Numbered from the stretch's first letter, positions 33,550 through 43,349 are shown. The stretch: DNA of 64,000 nucleotides from Desulfocurvibacter africanus subsp. africanus DSM 2603 (GCF_000422545.1 NZ_AULZ01000001.1:372001-436000), one strand, 5' to 3'. Program-made: numbers and translations. Notes: generated from the letters alone by a model not told the origin.

Positions 33550-35202
33550 CTAGCAGACCGGCAGGGTTAAGGTGAACGTGGCGCCCTTGCCTTCCTCGCT
33601 CTCCACGGCGATGCCCCCGCCAAGCCGCTCCATGATGCCATAACTGATGGACAGGCCCAGGCCCGTGCCCTCGCCCACTCCCTTGGTGGTGAAGAATGGG
33701 TCGAAGATACGGCCTTGCATTTCCTTGGGGATGCCCTTGCCCGTATCGATGACGCTCAACTGAATCTTCTTGCCGGATTCCTCCGTGCGGGTACGGATGG
33801 TCACCGTGCCGTTGTGGTCCACGGCGTCGATGGCGTTCTCCAGCAGGTTGAGCAGGACCTGCTGGAGCTGAGCCGTGTCCGTAGCCGTGTGCGGCAGGTC
33901 TGGCGCCAACTCGGCGCGCAGCTCGATGTTACGGTGCAGGGCCTCGTTCTGCAGGAAAGCCATGGTCTGCTTGGCTACTTGGTTCAGGTCCACGTTTTCC
34001 TGCATGGGCTCCATGCGCCGGGCGAAGCCGAGCATGCGGTGTGTTACGCCCTTGGCCCGCTCCACGTTCTGGTCGATTTTGTCCACGGCCTCGGCAATTT
34101 CCTCGTAGTTCTTGATGGCCTCGGGGTCCTCCTCGGTGAGCAGGTCCTTGATCCAGCCCGCGCTCTCGCGGATGAGCGTGAGCGGATTGTTGACCTCGTG
34201 GGCCACGCCCGCGGCCATCTTGCCCAGGGCGGCCATCTTGTTGGACTGAACGATGCGCGCATCCAGCTCGGCTCTATGACGGTCGGTCCGGGCCAGGGCC
34301 TCGACGATGCCCCGTGTGGCTATTGCCGCGCCGGCCATGATGAGCAGCAAACCTCCACCGACCATGGAAATGACGATGGCCTGCGTCCTGAAGAGCGGCG
34401 AAAGGGACTCTCCCGGCGCCTCGGAGATGACCAGCAGCCAGTCGACATTGTTCAGCCAGGCCATGCCGTAAAGCACTGTACGGCCGTGGACTGAGTGCTC
34501 CTCCACGCGCGCGCCGGTGAAGCGCGAAGGGCCGGCGAGTTGGTCCATCTTGCCCAGCACGGCCCCATTGAGGCCTGAGGAGGTCTGCAGCACATGGGCG
34601 CTGTTGACCAGGAAGGCGTCGCCCCGCTGGCCCGTCTGGTAATTTCGCACGAGGGCGTTCAGCACCTCGGAGTCGAGGGTTGCGCGCAGGATCCAGTACC
34701 TGTTGCCCTCCCGGCGCATGACGGCCAGGATGATATGCGGAAACTGCCGGAAGCCCATGAACACGTCGCTCACGTACACGCCCTTGAGCATGGTCTTCTC
34801 GAACCAGTCCTGCCCCCGGTAGTTCACATCGCCGAGCTCGTACGGTCCGACGTAGGCCGCGTGGCGGCCGTCGCCGTCGATAACGCCCAGGTCGATGAAG
34901 GCCTTGTTGCCGCTCTGCATGGTGCTGAACACGTGCTGGAGATAGGCCTGGTCGCTCATCTGCTCGAAGTCGTGTGTCCAGGCCATGTTGCGCAGTTGCA
35001 GGATGTTCTCCTCCAAAAACATGTCAATGGCCGCCTTGCGGTTCTCCACCGAGCGCTGGAGCGAATGAGAAATGCGTTCGCGGTAGCCCTGGCTGAACTG
35101 CAGGTGCATGAACGAGCCCAGTGCCACGAGCGGAATGAGCGAAAAGGCCGTGATGGCCCCCATGATCTTGAGACGGAGCAGTTTGTACTGTTTGCTGTCC
35201 AC
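33550..35202 (-). CDS. Histidine kinase with extracytoplasmic dCache sensor domain
   Basis: The 550-residue protein starts with GTG (GGAGGG upstream). One membrane helix ([20 protein letters not shown]) precedes a periplasmic domain of about 250 residues. This domain has dCache features: [40 protein letters not shown] and [21 protein letters not shown] second helix ([20 protein letters not shown]) follows, then [20 protein letters not shown] (His), [14 protein letters not shown] and [20 protein letters not shown]. It senses an extracellular small molecule, unidentified. It heads the operon with the receiver and the short kinase. Confidence 0.92.
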   Translation of the reverse strand: MDSKQYKLLRLKIMGAITAFSLIPLVALGSFMHLQFSQGYRERISHSLQRSVENRKAAIDMFLEENILQLRNMAWTHDFEQMSDQAYLQHVFSTMQSGNKAFIDLGVIDGDGRHAAYVGPYELGDVNYRGQDWFEKTMLKGVYVSDVFMGFRQFPHIILAVMRREGNRYWILRATLDSEVLNALVRNYQTGQRGDAFLVNSAHVLQTSSGLNGAVLGKMDQLAGPSRFTGARVEEHSVHGRTVLYGMAWLNNVDWLLVISEAPGESLSPLFRTQAIVISMVGGGLLLIMAGAAIATRGIVEALARTDRHRAELDARIVQSNKMAALGKMAAGVAHEVNNPLTLIRESAGWIKDLLTEEDPEAIKNYEEIAEAVDKIDQNVERAKGVTHRMLGFARRMEPMQENVDLNQVAKQTMAFLQNEALHRNIELRAELAPDLPHTATDTAQLQQVLLNLLENAIDAVDHNGTVTIRTRTEESGKKIQLSVIDTGKGIPKEMQGRIFDPFFTTKGVGEGTGLGLSISYGIMERLGGGIAVESEEGKGATFTLTLPVC

Positions 35203-35592
35203 TTATCCCTCCGGTCCAAACGGCCGAGTACGCCGACATACAACCGGGCAAAGCAAGGAGCGAGCCAGCCTCTGCCGTGACATTCCACCGCAGTTGGTTG
35301 AAATAGCAGTAAATAATTACGCAATGAAATTGCCCAAGCCCACCTGGATCGCGCAACGGCTTTGGGTTCGTCTTGCCATTCTCGCCACGCGCTGCATAAG
35401 TTCGGATCCTGGATTCAGGCCACAAAAGCTCATCATGGATGAACACCAACCCTCAAGGAGTCAGGGCAGGCTTTGGCCCTCATATTGCTTTTCCGTGGCC
35501 AGGAGGCCGCCAAAGCTTTTCCCGCAAGGCTGGATGCGACTTGGCCCGGCCGACGCGAAGACGGGCAGGCCCATTAAGCGAAGGAGGCTGCC
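35203..35592. other. Intergenic region between divergent signalling genes
   Basis: These 390 bases separate the kinase at 33550 and the receiver at 35593. I see no gene or clear hairpin. Divergent promoters must lie here. Confidence 0.4.
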
Positions 35593-36006
35593 ATGACCGG
35601 TGATCCCTTGATTCTGGTGGTGGATGACGAGGTACGTTTCAGGGCCAACATGCTCAGGCTGCTTGGCCTGAGCGGCCTGCGCGCCCTGGCCGCGGCGGAC
35701 GGCCGCGAGGCATTGGGCATCGTGGACAGCCTGCCCGTGGATGTGTTGCTCCTGGACATGAAGATGCCGGGCATGAACGGGGCCGAGGTCATGGCCGAAC
35801 TGGCCAAGCGGCCGACGAGGCCAGAGGTCATTTTCCTCTCGGGCCACGCCTCGCTGGACCTGCCCCTGGATGCGGCTTGCCAGGGAGCCTGCGATTACCT
35901 CATCAAGCCCTGCACCATGGATGTGCTGCTGGCCAAGATAGAGTCCGCCATGGAACGCAGGCGCGCCCGTCGAACAGGGTTGGGCAGGCCAGGATCGGGA
36001 ACGTAA
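35593..36006 (+). CDS. Response regulator receiver protein
   Basis: The 137-residue receiver has LILVVDDEVRFRANMLRLLG, VLLLDMKMPGMNGAEVMAEL (Asp) and VIFLSGHAS (the usual Thr replaced by Ser), with YLIKPCTMDVLLAKIESAME (Lys). There is no output domain apart from a short basic C-terminal tail. GAAGGAGGCTGCC precedes the ATG. It is divergent from the kinase operon and convergent with the PEP-synthase-like gene. Confidence 0.92.
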   Translation: MTGDPLILVVDDEVRFRANMLRLLGLSGLRALAAADGREALGIVDSLPVDVLLLDMKMPGMNGAEVMAELAKRPTRPEVIFLSGHASLDLPLDAACQGACDYLIKPCTMDVLLAKIESAMERRRARRTGLGRPGSGT

Positions 36007-36051
36007 AGGCGGCACAGCCAGAGCCGTGGCCGACTCCAGCCGAGTGTAGGC

Positions 36052-36090
36052 ATGTTGTGCGCCCTTGGCCTGCTCCAGGGCGCACAACAT
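36052..36090. terminator. Hairpin between convergent genes
   Basis: ATGTTGTGCGCCCTTGG (36052-36068) pairs with CCAGGGCGCACAACAT (36075-36090), with one bulged base. It serves both converging transcripts. There is no strong U-run. Confidence 0.6.
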
Positions 36091-36165
36091 AGCACCTGCC
36101 GGAGCGCCCGACGCGAGAATTGAAAGAATGGGGGATATGGGCAGAGGTCCCGCCTCTGGTCGCCG

Positions 36166-38742
36166 CTACTTCTCCGGCATACCCGCGCAGCTGAAGTCGC
36201 CGCGAATGAAGCAGTCGGCCATGTGCTGCACGCTCGCATCGCTGTGCATGAGCATGTCCATTTGGCGGGTGAAGATGAGCAGACGGCCCATTGCTTCCAG
36301 ACGGGGCTCGATATCGCGGGCTTCGAGCTTCTGGATGCGCGCGGAGACGCGGTCGGCTATGACCTCCACCGTGAAGCCCAACCGCTGGAGAATGAGCGCG
36401 ATGGCGCGCACGCGGCGGTTTCGGCGTACCTCGTCGGCCGCGCCGCCCGTGAACTTGAAGCTCACGTAGTTCTTGTTCACGGTGTTGCCGCAGTAGCTGT
36501 CCAGAATGGAGTAGTGGTAACCCACGCGCGAGCTGAAATTGAGGTACTTGTCCGAAATGATGGCGTAGCTCTTGTCGCCGAAACGCTCCACGGTCAGGTT
36601 CGGCGGGGTGAGCATCTGCTGGCTCATGACCGACAGGAAGCCGCCAATGTTCACGGGCTTGGGTACGCGGGAACTCAAGCGCTCGTCGGTCATGCCGCGC
36701 AGGACCGACGTGAACGGGCGGGAGGTGACTTCCTCGGGGCCGACGACGAACATGTCCGATACGGCCAGCCCGCCGCCAAGGTCCAGCAGGTAGAGGTCCA
36801 GGGGGATGGGCGCGCGGAGTTTCACGGCCATGCCCTCGTGGTCCGAGGCGCTGTCGCCCACCGAGAACATCTCGGAGTAGGACAGCTCGTGCGCCAGCCG
36901 GGTGATGTCGTGGATGGTGCTGCAGCCCTGCGGCCCGAACTCGGGCGCTGCCGGGTCGGTAAGGTGCAGGGGCACGATGTGCTTGGCCAGTCGCGATAGG
37001 GCGTCGTGCACCGGAGTGCCTTGCATGAGCACCGTGCGCTCGCGGGACAGGGCCAGTAGTTCGTCCACCCTGCCGCGATAAACCCGGCGCGAGATGGCGT
37101 CCACGGTGACGAGCTCGCCAGATTGGAGCGTCTCGACGGCGCTGCGCAAGTTGAGGATCGACGGCACGCCAAACTCGCGGCAGAGCGAAGCCATGTGGCC
37201 GGTGACGCTGCCCGTGTCCGTGAGAATGGCCCTGGCCTTGGGCATGGCCAGCACATAGTTGGGCGAGGAGTGCGCGGCCACGAGCACTCCGCCATCGGGG
37301 AAACCAAGCAGGTCCTCCTTGTCGCGCACATGCACGACTGGTCCGAAGCCCACGCCGGGAAAGGCGGTCTCGCCTCCCGACAGGAGCACCTCGCGGCCGG
37401 AAACAGGCGGCAGCGGTTCGGATTTCTCCGGCCCTTCGCGCCGGAGCGGACGCGATTGGACAATGAACAGGCGGTCCGCCTGGTCCAGGGCGAACTCGAC
37501 GTCCTGCGGTCCGCCGAAGTGCTCCTCCAGACGCAAGGCCAAGGCTGCCAGCTCGGTGGCTTGCGCGTCGTTCAAGCTGGGCTGTTCGCGTAGCGCCTCC
37601 TCCACATCCATGCACGCGAGCTTGCCGTCTTCGGCGAGGGCCAGGCGGATGTCCTTGCGGCTCACCTGGCGTTCCACCAGGCGCGGACCAGATGGCGAGC
37701 GCTCGAAGACGAAGGTGTCCGGAGGCACGACGCCGTCCACGGCATAGGGCCCAAGGCCCCAGATCGATTGCACGAGCACGCGGTCATCGGTCAGGGACAG
37801 GGGGCTGCGCGTGAAGACCACGCCGGCCGAGCGGGCGTCGACCATCTCCAAACAGGCCACGCTCATGGCCGAGTCCTCGAAGGGCACGCCCTTGTGCAAC
37901 CGGTAGGTGATGGCCCTGGAGGTGAACAGGCTGGCCACCACGCGCTTGTATCCGGCTATCAGGTCCTCTGGCCCGACGCCGAGCAGTGTCAGGTACTGGC
38001 CGGCATAGGTCAGGGCGCTGTCCTCGCCCACGGCGCTGGAGCGCAAGGCCACGCGGGGCTTGCCCCCGGACGGGCGGGCTATGTATTGCTCGTAGGCAGC
38101 GTGGACCGCCTCGACCAGCTCTGCTGGCGTATCGGCCGCCTCGAAAAGCTCCTGGATTTCCTGGCCGGCTATCTCCAGGCTGCGCGGATCGTCGGGCTGG
38201 ATGGCCATGAGTCGCTTGCGCATCTCGTCCTCCAGGTCCTGATGGCGCAGAAAACGGCGGTAGGCGCTCGTTGAAATGGCGAAGCCTCGCGGCGCGGGCA
38301 CGCCGGCCCGACTGGAGAGCTCGCCAAGGTGGGCGTTCTTGCCGCCCACGGCATCGACCATGTCACGGCTGATGCGCTCGTACGGCAGCACGAGCTCGCT
38401 AACCTCCATGACAACCTGCTCGCGCAGCTCCTGGCGCAGCCGCTCCAGTATTTCCTCCAGCGCCCTGCCAATGGCCGGATGCCTGCCTCCGGAGAGTGCG
38501 TCGAGGCTGCCGACCATGCGCCGGGCGTGGAACATGGCCCGCGTGCCCATGGCGCGCACAAAGGACATGCCGAACAGCTCACGCCCCAGCAGTTTGTCCT
38601 CGATCTCGGCCATGATGCGCAACAGCTCGGAATTCGATTCCAGAAGCTCCAGGAAGTTCACGTAACGCTGACGGAACGCGTGCAGCGACTCGGCTGTAAC
38701 CGGCTTACGACGGCGCCTGAACAGAGAACTCAGGAAACCCAT
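36166..38742 (-). CDS. PEP-synthase-like protein with a non-canonical C-terminal domain
   Basis: The ATG at 38742 gives 858 residues. Residues 1-120 are helical. Residues 130-435 match the ATP-grasp (PPDK_N) domain: DAVGGKNAHLGELSSRAGVP, RVALRSSAVGEDSALTYAGQ, and FGGPQDVEFALDQADRLFIV, followed by QSRPL. Residues 480-560 are the swivelling phosphohistidine domain, TDTGSVTGHMASLCREFGVP with His 516. The PEP/pyruvate-binding barrel of true PEP synthases is missing. Residues 570-858 are instead unlike any domain I know. It may phosphorylate itself and a partner rather than make PEP. It follows the AAA+ regulator gene by 13 bases, so it is probably cotranscribed with it. Confidence 0.85.
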   Translation of the reverse strand: MGFLSSLFRRRRKPVTAESLHAFRQRYVNFLELLESNSELLRIMAEIEDKLLGRELFGMSFVRAMGTRAMFHARRMVGSLDALSGGRHPAIGRALEEILERLRQELREQVVMEVSELVLPYERISRDMVDAVGGKNAHLGELSSRAGVPAPRGFAISTSAYRRFLRHQDLEDEMRKRLMAIQPDDPRSLEIAGQEIQELFEAADTPAELVEAVHAAYEQYIARPSGGKPRVALRSSAVGEDSALTYAGQYLTLLGVGPEDLIAGYKRVVASLFTSRAITYRLHKGVPFEDSAMSVACLEMVDARSAGVVFTRSPLSLTDDRVLVQSIWGLGPYAVDGVVPPDTFVFERSPSGPRLVERQVSRKDIRLALAEDGKLACMDVEEALREQPSLNDAQATELAALALRLEEHFGGPQDVEFALDQADRLFIVQSRPLRREGPEKSEPLPPVSGREVLLSGGETAFPGVGFGPVVHVRDKEDLLGFPDGGVLVAAHSSPNYVLAMPKARAILTDTGSVTGHMASLCREFGVPSILNLRSAVETLQSGELVTVDAISRRVYRGRVDELLALSRERTVLMQGTPVHDALSRLAKHIVPLHLTDPAAPEFGPQGCSTIHDITRLAHELSYSEMFSVGDSASDHEGMAVKLRAPIPLDLYLLDLGGGLAVSDMFVVGPEEVTSRPFTSVLRGMTDERLSSRVPKPVNIGGFLSVMSQQMLTPPNLTVERFGDKSYAIISDKYLNFSSRVGYHYSILDSYCGNTVNKNYVSFKFTGGAADEVRRNRRVRAIALILQRLGFTVEVIADRVSARIQKLEARDIEPRLEAMGRLLIFTRQMDMLMHSDASVQHMADCFIRGDFSCAGMPEK

Positions 38743-38755
38743 TGCATGTCTCCGG

Positions 38756-41338
38756 CTAGCCGCCAGCCTTGGGGCGGCGCACTTCGTAGCGTGTGGCCGG
38801 ACCGCGACCGATCTTGATAAGCAGCCCGCGCAGGACCAGCTCTCCAAGATCATAGTTGGCGGTGCGGGCCGATAGGTTGCCGCCCACGATCTCCTGGTAG
38901 CGGTTGCGGGTCACGCCGCCTTCCTGGAGGATGAATGGGTACACCTTTGCCTGTCGCTGATTGAGCCCCATTGGCAGATCTTCCGCGGGAGCGGCAAGCA
39001 CGCCGCCTTCCGACACGGATCCTTCACCGGGTTTATCGACCATGGATCCGCCTTTGGACGGCCTGGGCTCCCAAGGCTGCCGAGGCTCCTCGGGCAGCCG
39101 TGGCTCTTCGGGGGATCGCTGGGTCGAGGCACGCGCCGCTACAAGCGGCAGCGCCGGACCTTGGCGGCCGTTGTCGTCCAGGCGCAGGTCGCTGGCCTGT
39201 ATGAGGTTGCCCTCGACCATGACCGCGGCCATGGTCATGCAGTTTTGAAGCTCGCGGATGTTTCCCGGCCAGTCGTAGGCCATCAGATTTTCCAACGCGC
39301 CCTTGGACAGGCCGAGGTCCTTCTTGCCGGACACGGGCTCGGCCTGTTTGAGGAAGCGATCCGCCAGCACCGGGATATTGCTCTTCTGCTGACGCAGGGG
39401 AATCGTCTCGATGGTTAGCACCTTGAGTCGATAATAGAGGTCCTGGCGGAAGCCGCCCTCGTCGATCTCCTGGCGCAGATCCACGTTCGTGGCCGCGATG
39501 AGCCGCACGTCCACGTCCACCTCCTTGTCGCTGCCCAGGGGCCGGAAGCGGCGCATGGCGATGGCGCGCAGAAGGGCCTGCTGGACCTTGGGCGAAGCGG
39601 TCTGGATCTCGTCCAGAAACAGCGTTCCGCCGTCGGCTTCCTGGAAGGCGCCCTTGCGCTCGGCCTTAGCCTCTGTATACGCGCCCCTCACATGTCCGAA
39701 GAGCGTATCCAGGAGCAGATTCTCGTCCAAGGCGCCGCAGTTGATGGACACGAAAGGCTTGGCGCTGCGCCGGCTCAAGCGATGCACCGCTTCCGCCGCG
39801 AGCTGCTTGCCCGTGCCCGTCTCACCGGTGATGAGCACGTCCGCGTCCACCTGGGCGGCCTTGGCGATATCGGCCTTGAGCCGCTCGACCTGCGGCCCGA
39901 AGCCCACGATCTCCGCGATTTCCACCTCCTGCGCCGCGGCAGCCTTGATGATGCTCTCAAGCTCGGCGCGCTCCTTGAGACTGGCTGTCTGGATGGTCAG
40001 ATCCATGTGCCTGATTTCATCCATCTGACGCTGAACCGTGGAAATGAGATTGTTGATGGCCTCGGTCAGACCGCCGGTCTCGTAGTCACGGAACTTGAGT
40101 TCGATCGGCCGGATAAGGCCGGTCTCCTGGATGGTATTGACCTCACGGGACAGCTCGATGATGGGCCGGGTCAGCCTGCGGCTGATGAAAAAGATGATGA
40201 TGGAGATGAGCAGGATGGTGGACAGGGTAACGAGGAAGATGATGTCCACCTGCTTGTAGCCGGCAGTGAGCGTCATGCGCGTCCTGTCGACGTAGGCCAG
40301 GCCGCAGTAGATTTGTGCGGGCTTGCCGCCGCCAGGCAAAAAGCGCACAGGCGAATAGGACAGGTAGTAATCGTTGATGTACTGGGAAAGGTCCGCACCT
40401 TCGCGGGACACGATAAGGTCATGCTTGCCCTGGCCTACTTCGTCGACCATGCGCCAGTAGTCGCCGTAGGCCGCGCCGGGCCGGAAGGCCGCGGGAAGAC
40501 CTGGCCGCCCAAGAGTGCCGCTCAGCCCGGCTCGCGCCAGGTAGGTACCCATCTCCGGGGAGGCCTGCTCAGTCTCCTCGGACTGGAAGAGCATCCAGCC
40601 CCGGGTGTCAAACAGAAAAGCATAGCGCACCTCGGGCGTGCGCGGATAGGCCCACAAGGGCGATTTCGGGGACGTGTACACGCTCAGGATGTCGCGCACG
40701 CTCGCCGCGTCCATGGAGAGGACGAAATAGCCGCCGTCAGCCCCGCGCGTAAGCAGTCGGACAACCTGGGCCTGAACGGTTTTCGGCTCTTCGTTGGCCT
40801 GGGCGGGCAGTGTGTATTCGGCTGTTTCCACTGATCCGATGCGAACCTCGCCGGGTTCCAAGGGGGCCGCTCCGCCACTCCTGACATCAGCAAGCAGTTG
40901 GATGGAGGATGCGGGCGGCACATCCACCTCAAAGACTCCTTCATCATTCATCAGCAGCAGAAAGCCCTGCTGTTGATCCGGCCCGAAGTAGCCAACCTCG
41001 CGCGGGGTGGGCATGCCGGCCCGTTGCGCACGGGCCATGGTCTCGCGAATCGCTTCAGTGCTCGCAGGGCCATGCGCGATGAACAGCAGATCCCTCTTAC
41101 GTTCCCGCAGGTATTCCTCAACGGCATGGGCCATGGCCCTGGACTGGACCCTGGCGACACGTTGCAGGGCCGTATTCAGATAATTCCGCGAAAAGGAGTA
41201 GGTGATGTAACCCGTAGCCAGGAGCACCAGGATGATGGGAGGAATGAGCGCCATGAGCAGCTTGTTCCTGACTCGGCTGCCTTCCCTGAACCCTCCGGAG
41301 CGCCCCCAGAAGGGCAGGCTTCCTCTGAATAAACGCAT
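38756..41338 (-). CDS. Membrane-bound sigma-54-type AAA+ regulator with a winged-helix C-terminus
   Basis: The 860-residue protein has membrane helices at about 27-47 and 366-385 flanking an extracytoplasmic Cache-like sensor of about 320 residues. A HAMP-like linker (390-440) and an AAA+ domain follow. The AAA+ domain has GETGTGKQ (Walker A, 505-512), GAYTEA at 552-557 where GAFTGA is expected, GGTLFLDEI (Walker B, 570-578) and FRQDLYYRLKV. The C-terminus is not a Fis-type HTH but a winged-helix-like stretch (LNQRQAKVYPFILQEGGVTR, then YDLGELVLRGLLIKIGRG). It resembles a one-component sensor and activator. It is divergent from the permease operon, which has a sigma-54 promoter. Confidence 0.87.
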   Translation of the reverse strand: MRLFRGSLPFWGRSGGFREGSRVRNKLLMALIPPIILVLLATGYITYSFSRNYLNTALQRVARVQSRAMAHAVEEYLRERKRDLLFIAHGPASTEAIRETMARAQRAGMPTPREVGYFGPDQQQGFLLLMNDEGVFEVDVPPASSIQLLADVRSGGAAPLEPGEVRIGSVETAEYTLPAQANEEPKTVQAQVVRLLTRGADGGYFVLSMDAASVRDILSVYTSPKSPLWAYPRTPEVRYAFLFDTRGWMLFQSEETEQASPEMGTYLARAGLSGTLGRPGLPAAFRPGAAYGDYWRMVDEVGQGKHDLIVSREGADLSQYINDYYLSYSPVRFLPGGGKPAQIYCGLAYVDRTRMTLTAGYKQVDIIFLVTLSTILLISIIIFFISRRLTRPIIELSREVNTIQETGLIRPIELKFRDYETGGLTEAINNLISTVQRQMDEIRHMDLTIQTASLKERAELESIIKAAAAQEVEIAEIVGFGPQVERLKADIAKAAQVDADVLITGETGTGKQLAAEAVHRLSRRSAKPFVSINCGALDENLLLDTLFGHVRGAYTEAKAERKGAFQEADGGTLFLDEIQTASPKVQQALLRAIAMRRFRPLGSDKEVDVDVRLIAATNVDLRQEIDEGGFRQDLYYRLKVLTIETIPLRQQKSNIPVLADRFLKQAEPVSGKKDLGLSKGALENLMAYDWPGNIRELQNCMTMAAVMVEGNLIQASDLRLDDNGRQGPALPLVAARASTQRSPEEPRLPEEPRQPWEPRPSKGGSMVDKPGEGSVSEGGVLAAPAEDLPMGLNQRQAKVYPFILQEGGVTRNRYQEIVGGNLSARTANYDLGELVLRGLLIKIGRGPATRYEVRRPKAGG

Positions 41339-41484
41339 TTGCGGTCCCCCCGCAGTTTTTCGCGCAATGCGCGATATCGCAAACGAGCATCTCGCAAAAG
41401 CTGTGCTGGCTTGATAGCTTTGCTACCCCAGACCTTGTGAATTCCTACACATTCGGGCGAAGCCCCGTCAAACGGTATTTCGCA

Positions 41485-41500
41485 TGGCATGCCGGTTGCT
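41485..41500 (+). promoter_or_regulatory. Sigma-54 promoter of the TauE/SafE operon
   Basis: TGGCATGCCGGTTGCT matches TGGCACG-N4-TTGCW at all but one position, with correct spacing between GG (-24) and GC (-12). It lies about 105 bases before the ATG at 41607 and about 150 bases from the divergent AAA+ regulator gene. Confidence 0.75.
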
Positions 41501-41606
41501 CTTAGGAACACGTAAAGAATGTGTGCGAGGAAGGCAGCCTAGACCTCGAAAGGGCAGGCATAATGTAACAAGGATAATGAAGACTGGGGAAAACAAGGAG
41601 AAGGCA

Positions 41607-41903
41607 ATGAAGAACATTCGTAGAGCGATTCCGATTCTCATGGCAATGCTTCTTTTGCCGGCTCTTGCGCATGCCGCCGGCGGCGGAGGCGCTTCGGAGC
41701 TGGTTGTCGTGGCCGATACTCGTGTACTTACGGTCGGCTACATGCGTTATTTCGCCGATCTGTACAACAACAACGTTGTTCTGTTTGCAGTATGGGCCAC
41801 GGTGCTGACCGCCATTTACGGGGCATTCCTTGGCTTTCTCATGGACTTCTTCATGTCCAGGACTGGCCTGGACCTCTCGAAGCGTAAGATCATCGAACAT
41901 TAA
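41607..41903 (+). CDS. Small membrane protein, first gene of the TauE/SafE operon
   Basis: The ATG at 41607 (AAGGAGAAGGCA upstream) gives 98 residues. A signal peptide (PILMAMLLLPALAHA) is followed by ELVVVADTRVLTVGYMRYFA and a membrane helix (VVLFAVWATVLTAIYGAFLG), then a charged end (DLSKRKIIEH). I recognise no named family. Its fixed place before the permease suggests an accessory subunit. Confidence 0.75.
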   Translation: MKNIRRAIPILMAMLLLPALAHAAGGGGASELVVVADTRVLTVGYMRYFADLYNNNVVLFAVWATVLTAIYGAFLGFLMDFFMSRTGLDLSKRKIIEH

Positions 41904-41938
41904 CCTTGTAAGCAACAGAATATCATAAGGAGAGAGCC

Positions 41939-42967
41939 ATGGACTGGTTATACATGTGGATGCCCATTGCTGGCATGCAAATATTCTGGCCCGGCCTGGT
42001 GCTCATCGGCTTCTCCGTTGGCACCATTGGCGGCTTCTTCGGCATGGGCGGCGCGTGGATGGTCACGCCCGGCCTGAACATCCTCGGCTTCCCAATGGCT
42101 TTCGCCATCGGCACGGACATGGCCCACATCGCGGGCAAGTCCATGATCTCCACCGTGCGCCATTCGAAGTTCGGCAACGTCGATTATAAACTCGGCATAG
42201 TCATGCTTGCCGGCACCATGATCGGCATCGAATGCGGCGCGCAGATCATCATGTACCTGGAACGCCTGGGCCTCGTCGGCTCAGTGGTGCGTTGGGTGTA
42301 TGTTTTCTTCCTGGGCCTGATCGCCGCCATGGTCTTCTATGATTATTTCAAGGCAGTGCAGAACAAGAAGCGCGGCGTGGTCGGCGAGCACGGCACTGAA
42401 GGCATCACCTGGTACAAGACCCTGCACAAGATCAACATCCCGCCCATGGTGCACTTCAAGCATGCCGGCTTCACCTGCTCCGCCTGGCTGCCCATCCTCG
42501 TCAGCTACGCCACCGGCGTGCTGGCCGGCTTCCTGGGTATCGGCGGCGGCCTGCTGCGCATGCCCGCCCTGGTCTACCTTATCGGCACCCCGACCCACAT
42601 CGCAGTCGGCACCGACCTGTTCGAAGTCATGATCTCCGGCCTCTACGGTGCGTTCACCTACGCCATGAAGGGCCGTATCGAACTCGTGGCTGTGTTCGTC
42701 ATGCTCACCGGCGCGGCCATCGGCGCCCAGATCGGCACCATCGCCACCAAGTACGCCAAGGGCTACGGCATTCGCGTGGCTTTCGGCATCGCCGTGCTCT
42801 GCTGCATGATCTCCATCATCCTCAAGCAATACGGCTTCAATAATTCCTCGGCCGTAATCATCCTTGGAACCATCAGCCTGATTTGCCTCTACATCATCAA
42901 GATCATGTTTACGGGCGCCGCGCAGGAACTGCGTGACAAGAAGGCCAATGCCGCCAGAGTCATCTAA
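41939..42967 (+). CDS. TauE/SafE-family anion permease
   Basis: The 342-residue inner-membrane protein has about eight helices in two repeats. Each repeat carries the family's Gly-rich motif: SVGTIGGFFGMGGAWMVTPG and GVLAGFLGIGGGLLRMPALV. Each is followed by a matching GTD motif (AIGTDMAHI and AVGTDLFEV). TauE/SafE proteins move sulfite, sulfonates or other organic and sulfur anions. In sulfate-reducer genomes such genes have been annotated as putative sulfate permeases; direction and substrate are unproven here. AAGGAGAGAGCC precedes the ATG. Confidence 0.92.
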   Translation: MDWLYMWMPIAGMQIFWPGLVLIGFSVGTIGGFFGMGGAWMVTPGLNILGFPMAFAIGTDMAHIAGKSMISTVRHSKFGNVDYKLGIVMLAGTMIGIECGAQIIMYLERLGLVGSVVRWVYVFFLGLIAAMVFYDYFKAVQNKKRGVVGEHGTEGITWYKTLHKINIPPMVHFKHAGFTCSAWLPILVSYATGVLAGFLGIGGGLLRMPALVYLIGTPTHIAVGTDLFEVMISGLYGAFTYAMKGRIELVAVFVMLTGAAIGAQIGTIATKYAKGYGIRVAFGIAVLCCMISIILKQYGFNNSSAVIILGTISLICLYIIKIMFTGAAQELRDKKANAARVI

Positions 42968-43007
42968 TCGGCCGCCAACGTATAGGGAAACAGATAGGAG
43001 ATATGGT

Positions 43008-43343
43008 ATGATCCGCAAATTCGCCGCTGGTTCCGCCTTTCTCGCCCTGGGGATCCTGCTCTTCGCAGCCAGCGCTTACGCAGGCGAAGTGGCCCAAGGC
43101 AAGTGCCTGAGCTATTCCAAGGGTGGAACCTTGGTCATCGAGGAATACGATACGAACTTCACTCCAGAGATGAAATACGGTCATCCGACCAGTATCGAGT
43201 CGAGCTTCGACGTAAGCAAGGCCAAGATCGGCATCATCCCGGAGGAGGGTGATATCCTGCGCATTGCTTACAGCGTCGTCGATTCGAACAAGAAGGCCAC
43301 AAAAGTCATGAACGTGTCCAAGCAGGACCTGCGCAAGAAGTAA
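43008..43343 (+). CDS. Small exported protein of unknown function
   Basis: The ATG at 43008 has AGGAGATATGGT upstream. The 111-residue protein has a signal peptide (AAGSAFLALGILLFAASAYA) and a small beta-rich domain (GTLVIEEYDTNFTPEMKYGH, GIIPEEGDILRIAYSVVD). It has one cysteine (KCLSY). I do not recognise the family. It lies 40 bases after the permease gene and is followed by a 17-bp hairpin. Confidence 0.75.
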   Translation: MIRKFAAGSAFLALGILLFAASAYAGEVAQGKCLSYSKGGTLVIEEYDTNFTPEMKYGHPTSIESSFDVSKAKIGIIPEEGDILRIAYSVVDSNKKATKVMNVSKQDLRKK

Positions 43344-43349
43344 CCCCTA

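Noticed and set aside
35903-37615. 570-residue Arg-rich open frame on the minus strand
   Set aside because: It is an alternative frame of the PEP-synthase-like gene and the receiver gene region; its composition is that of GC-rich noise.
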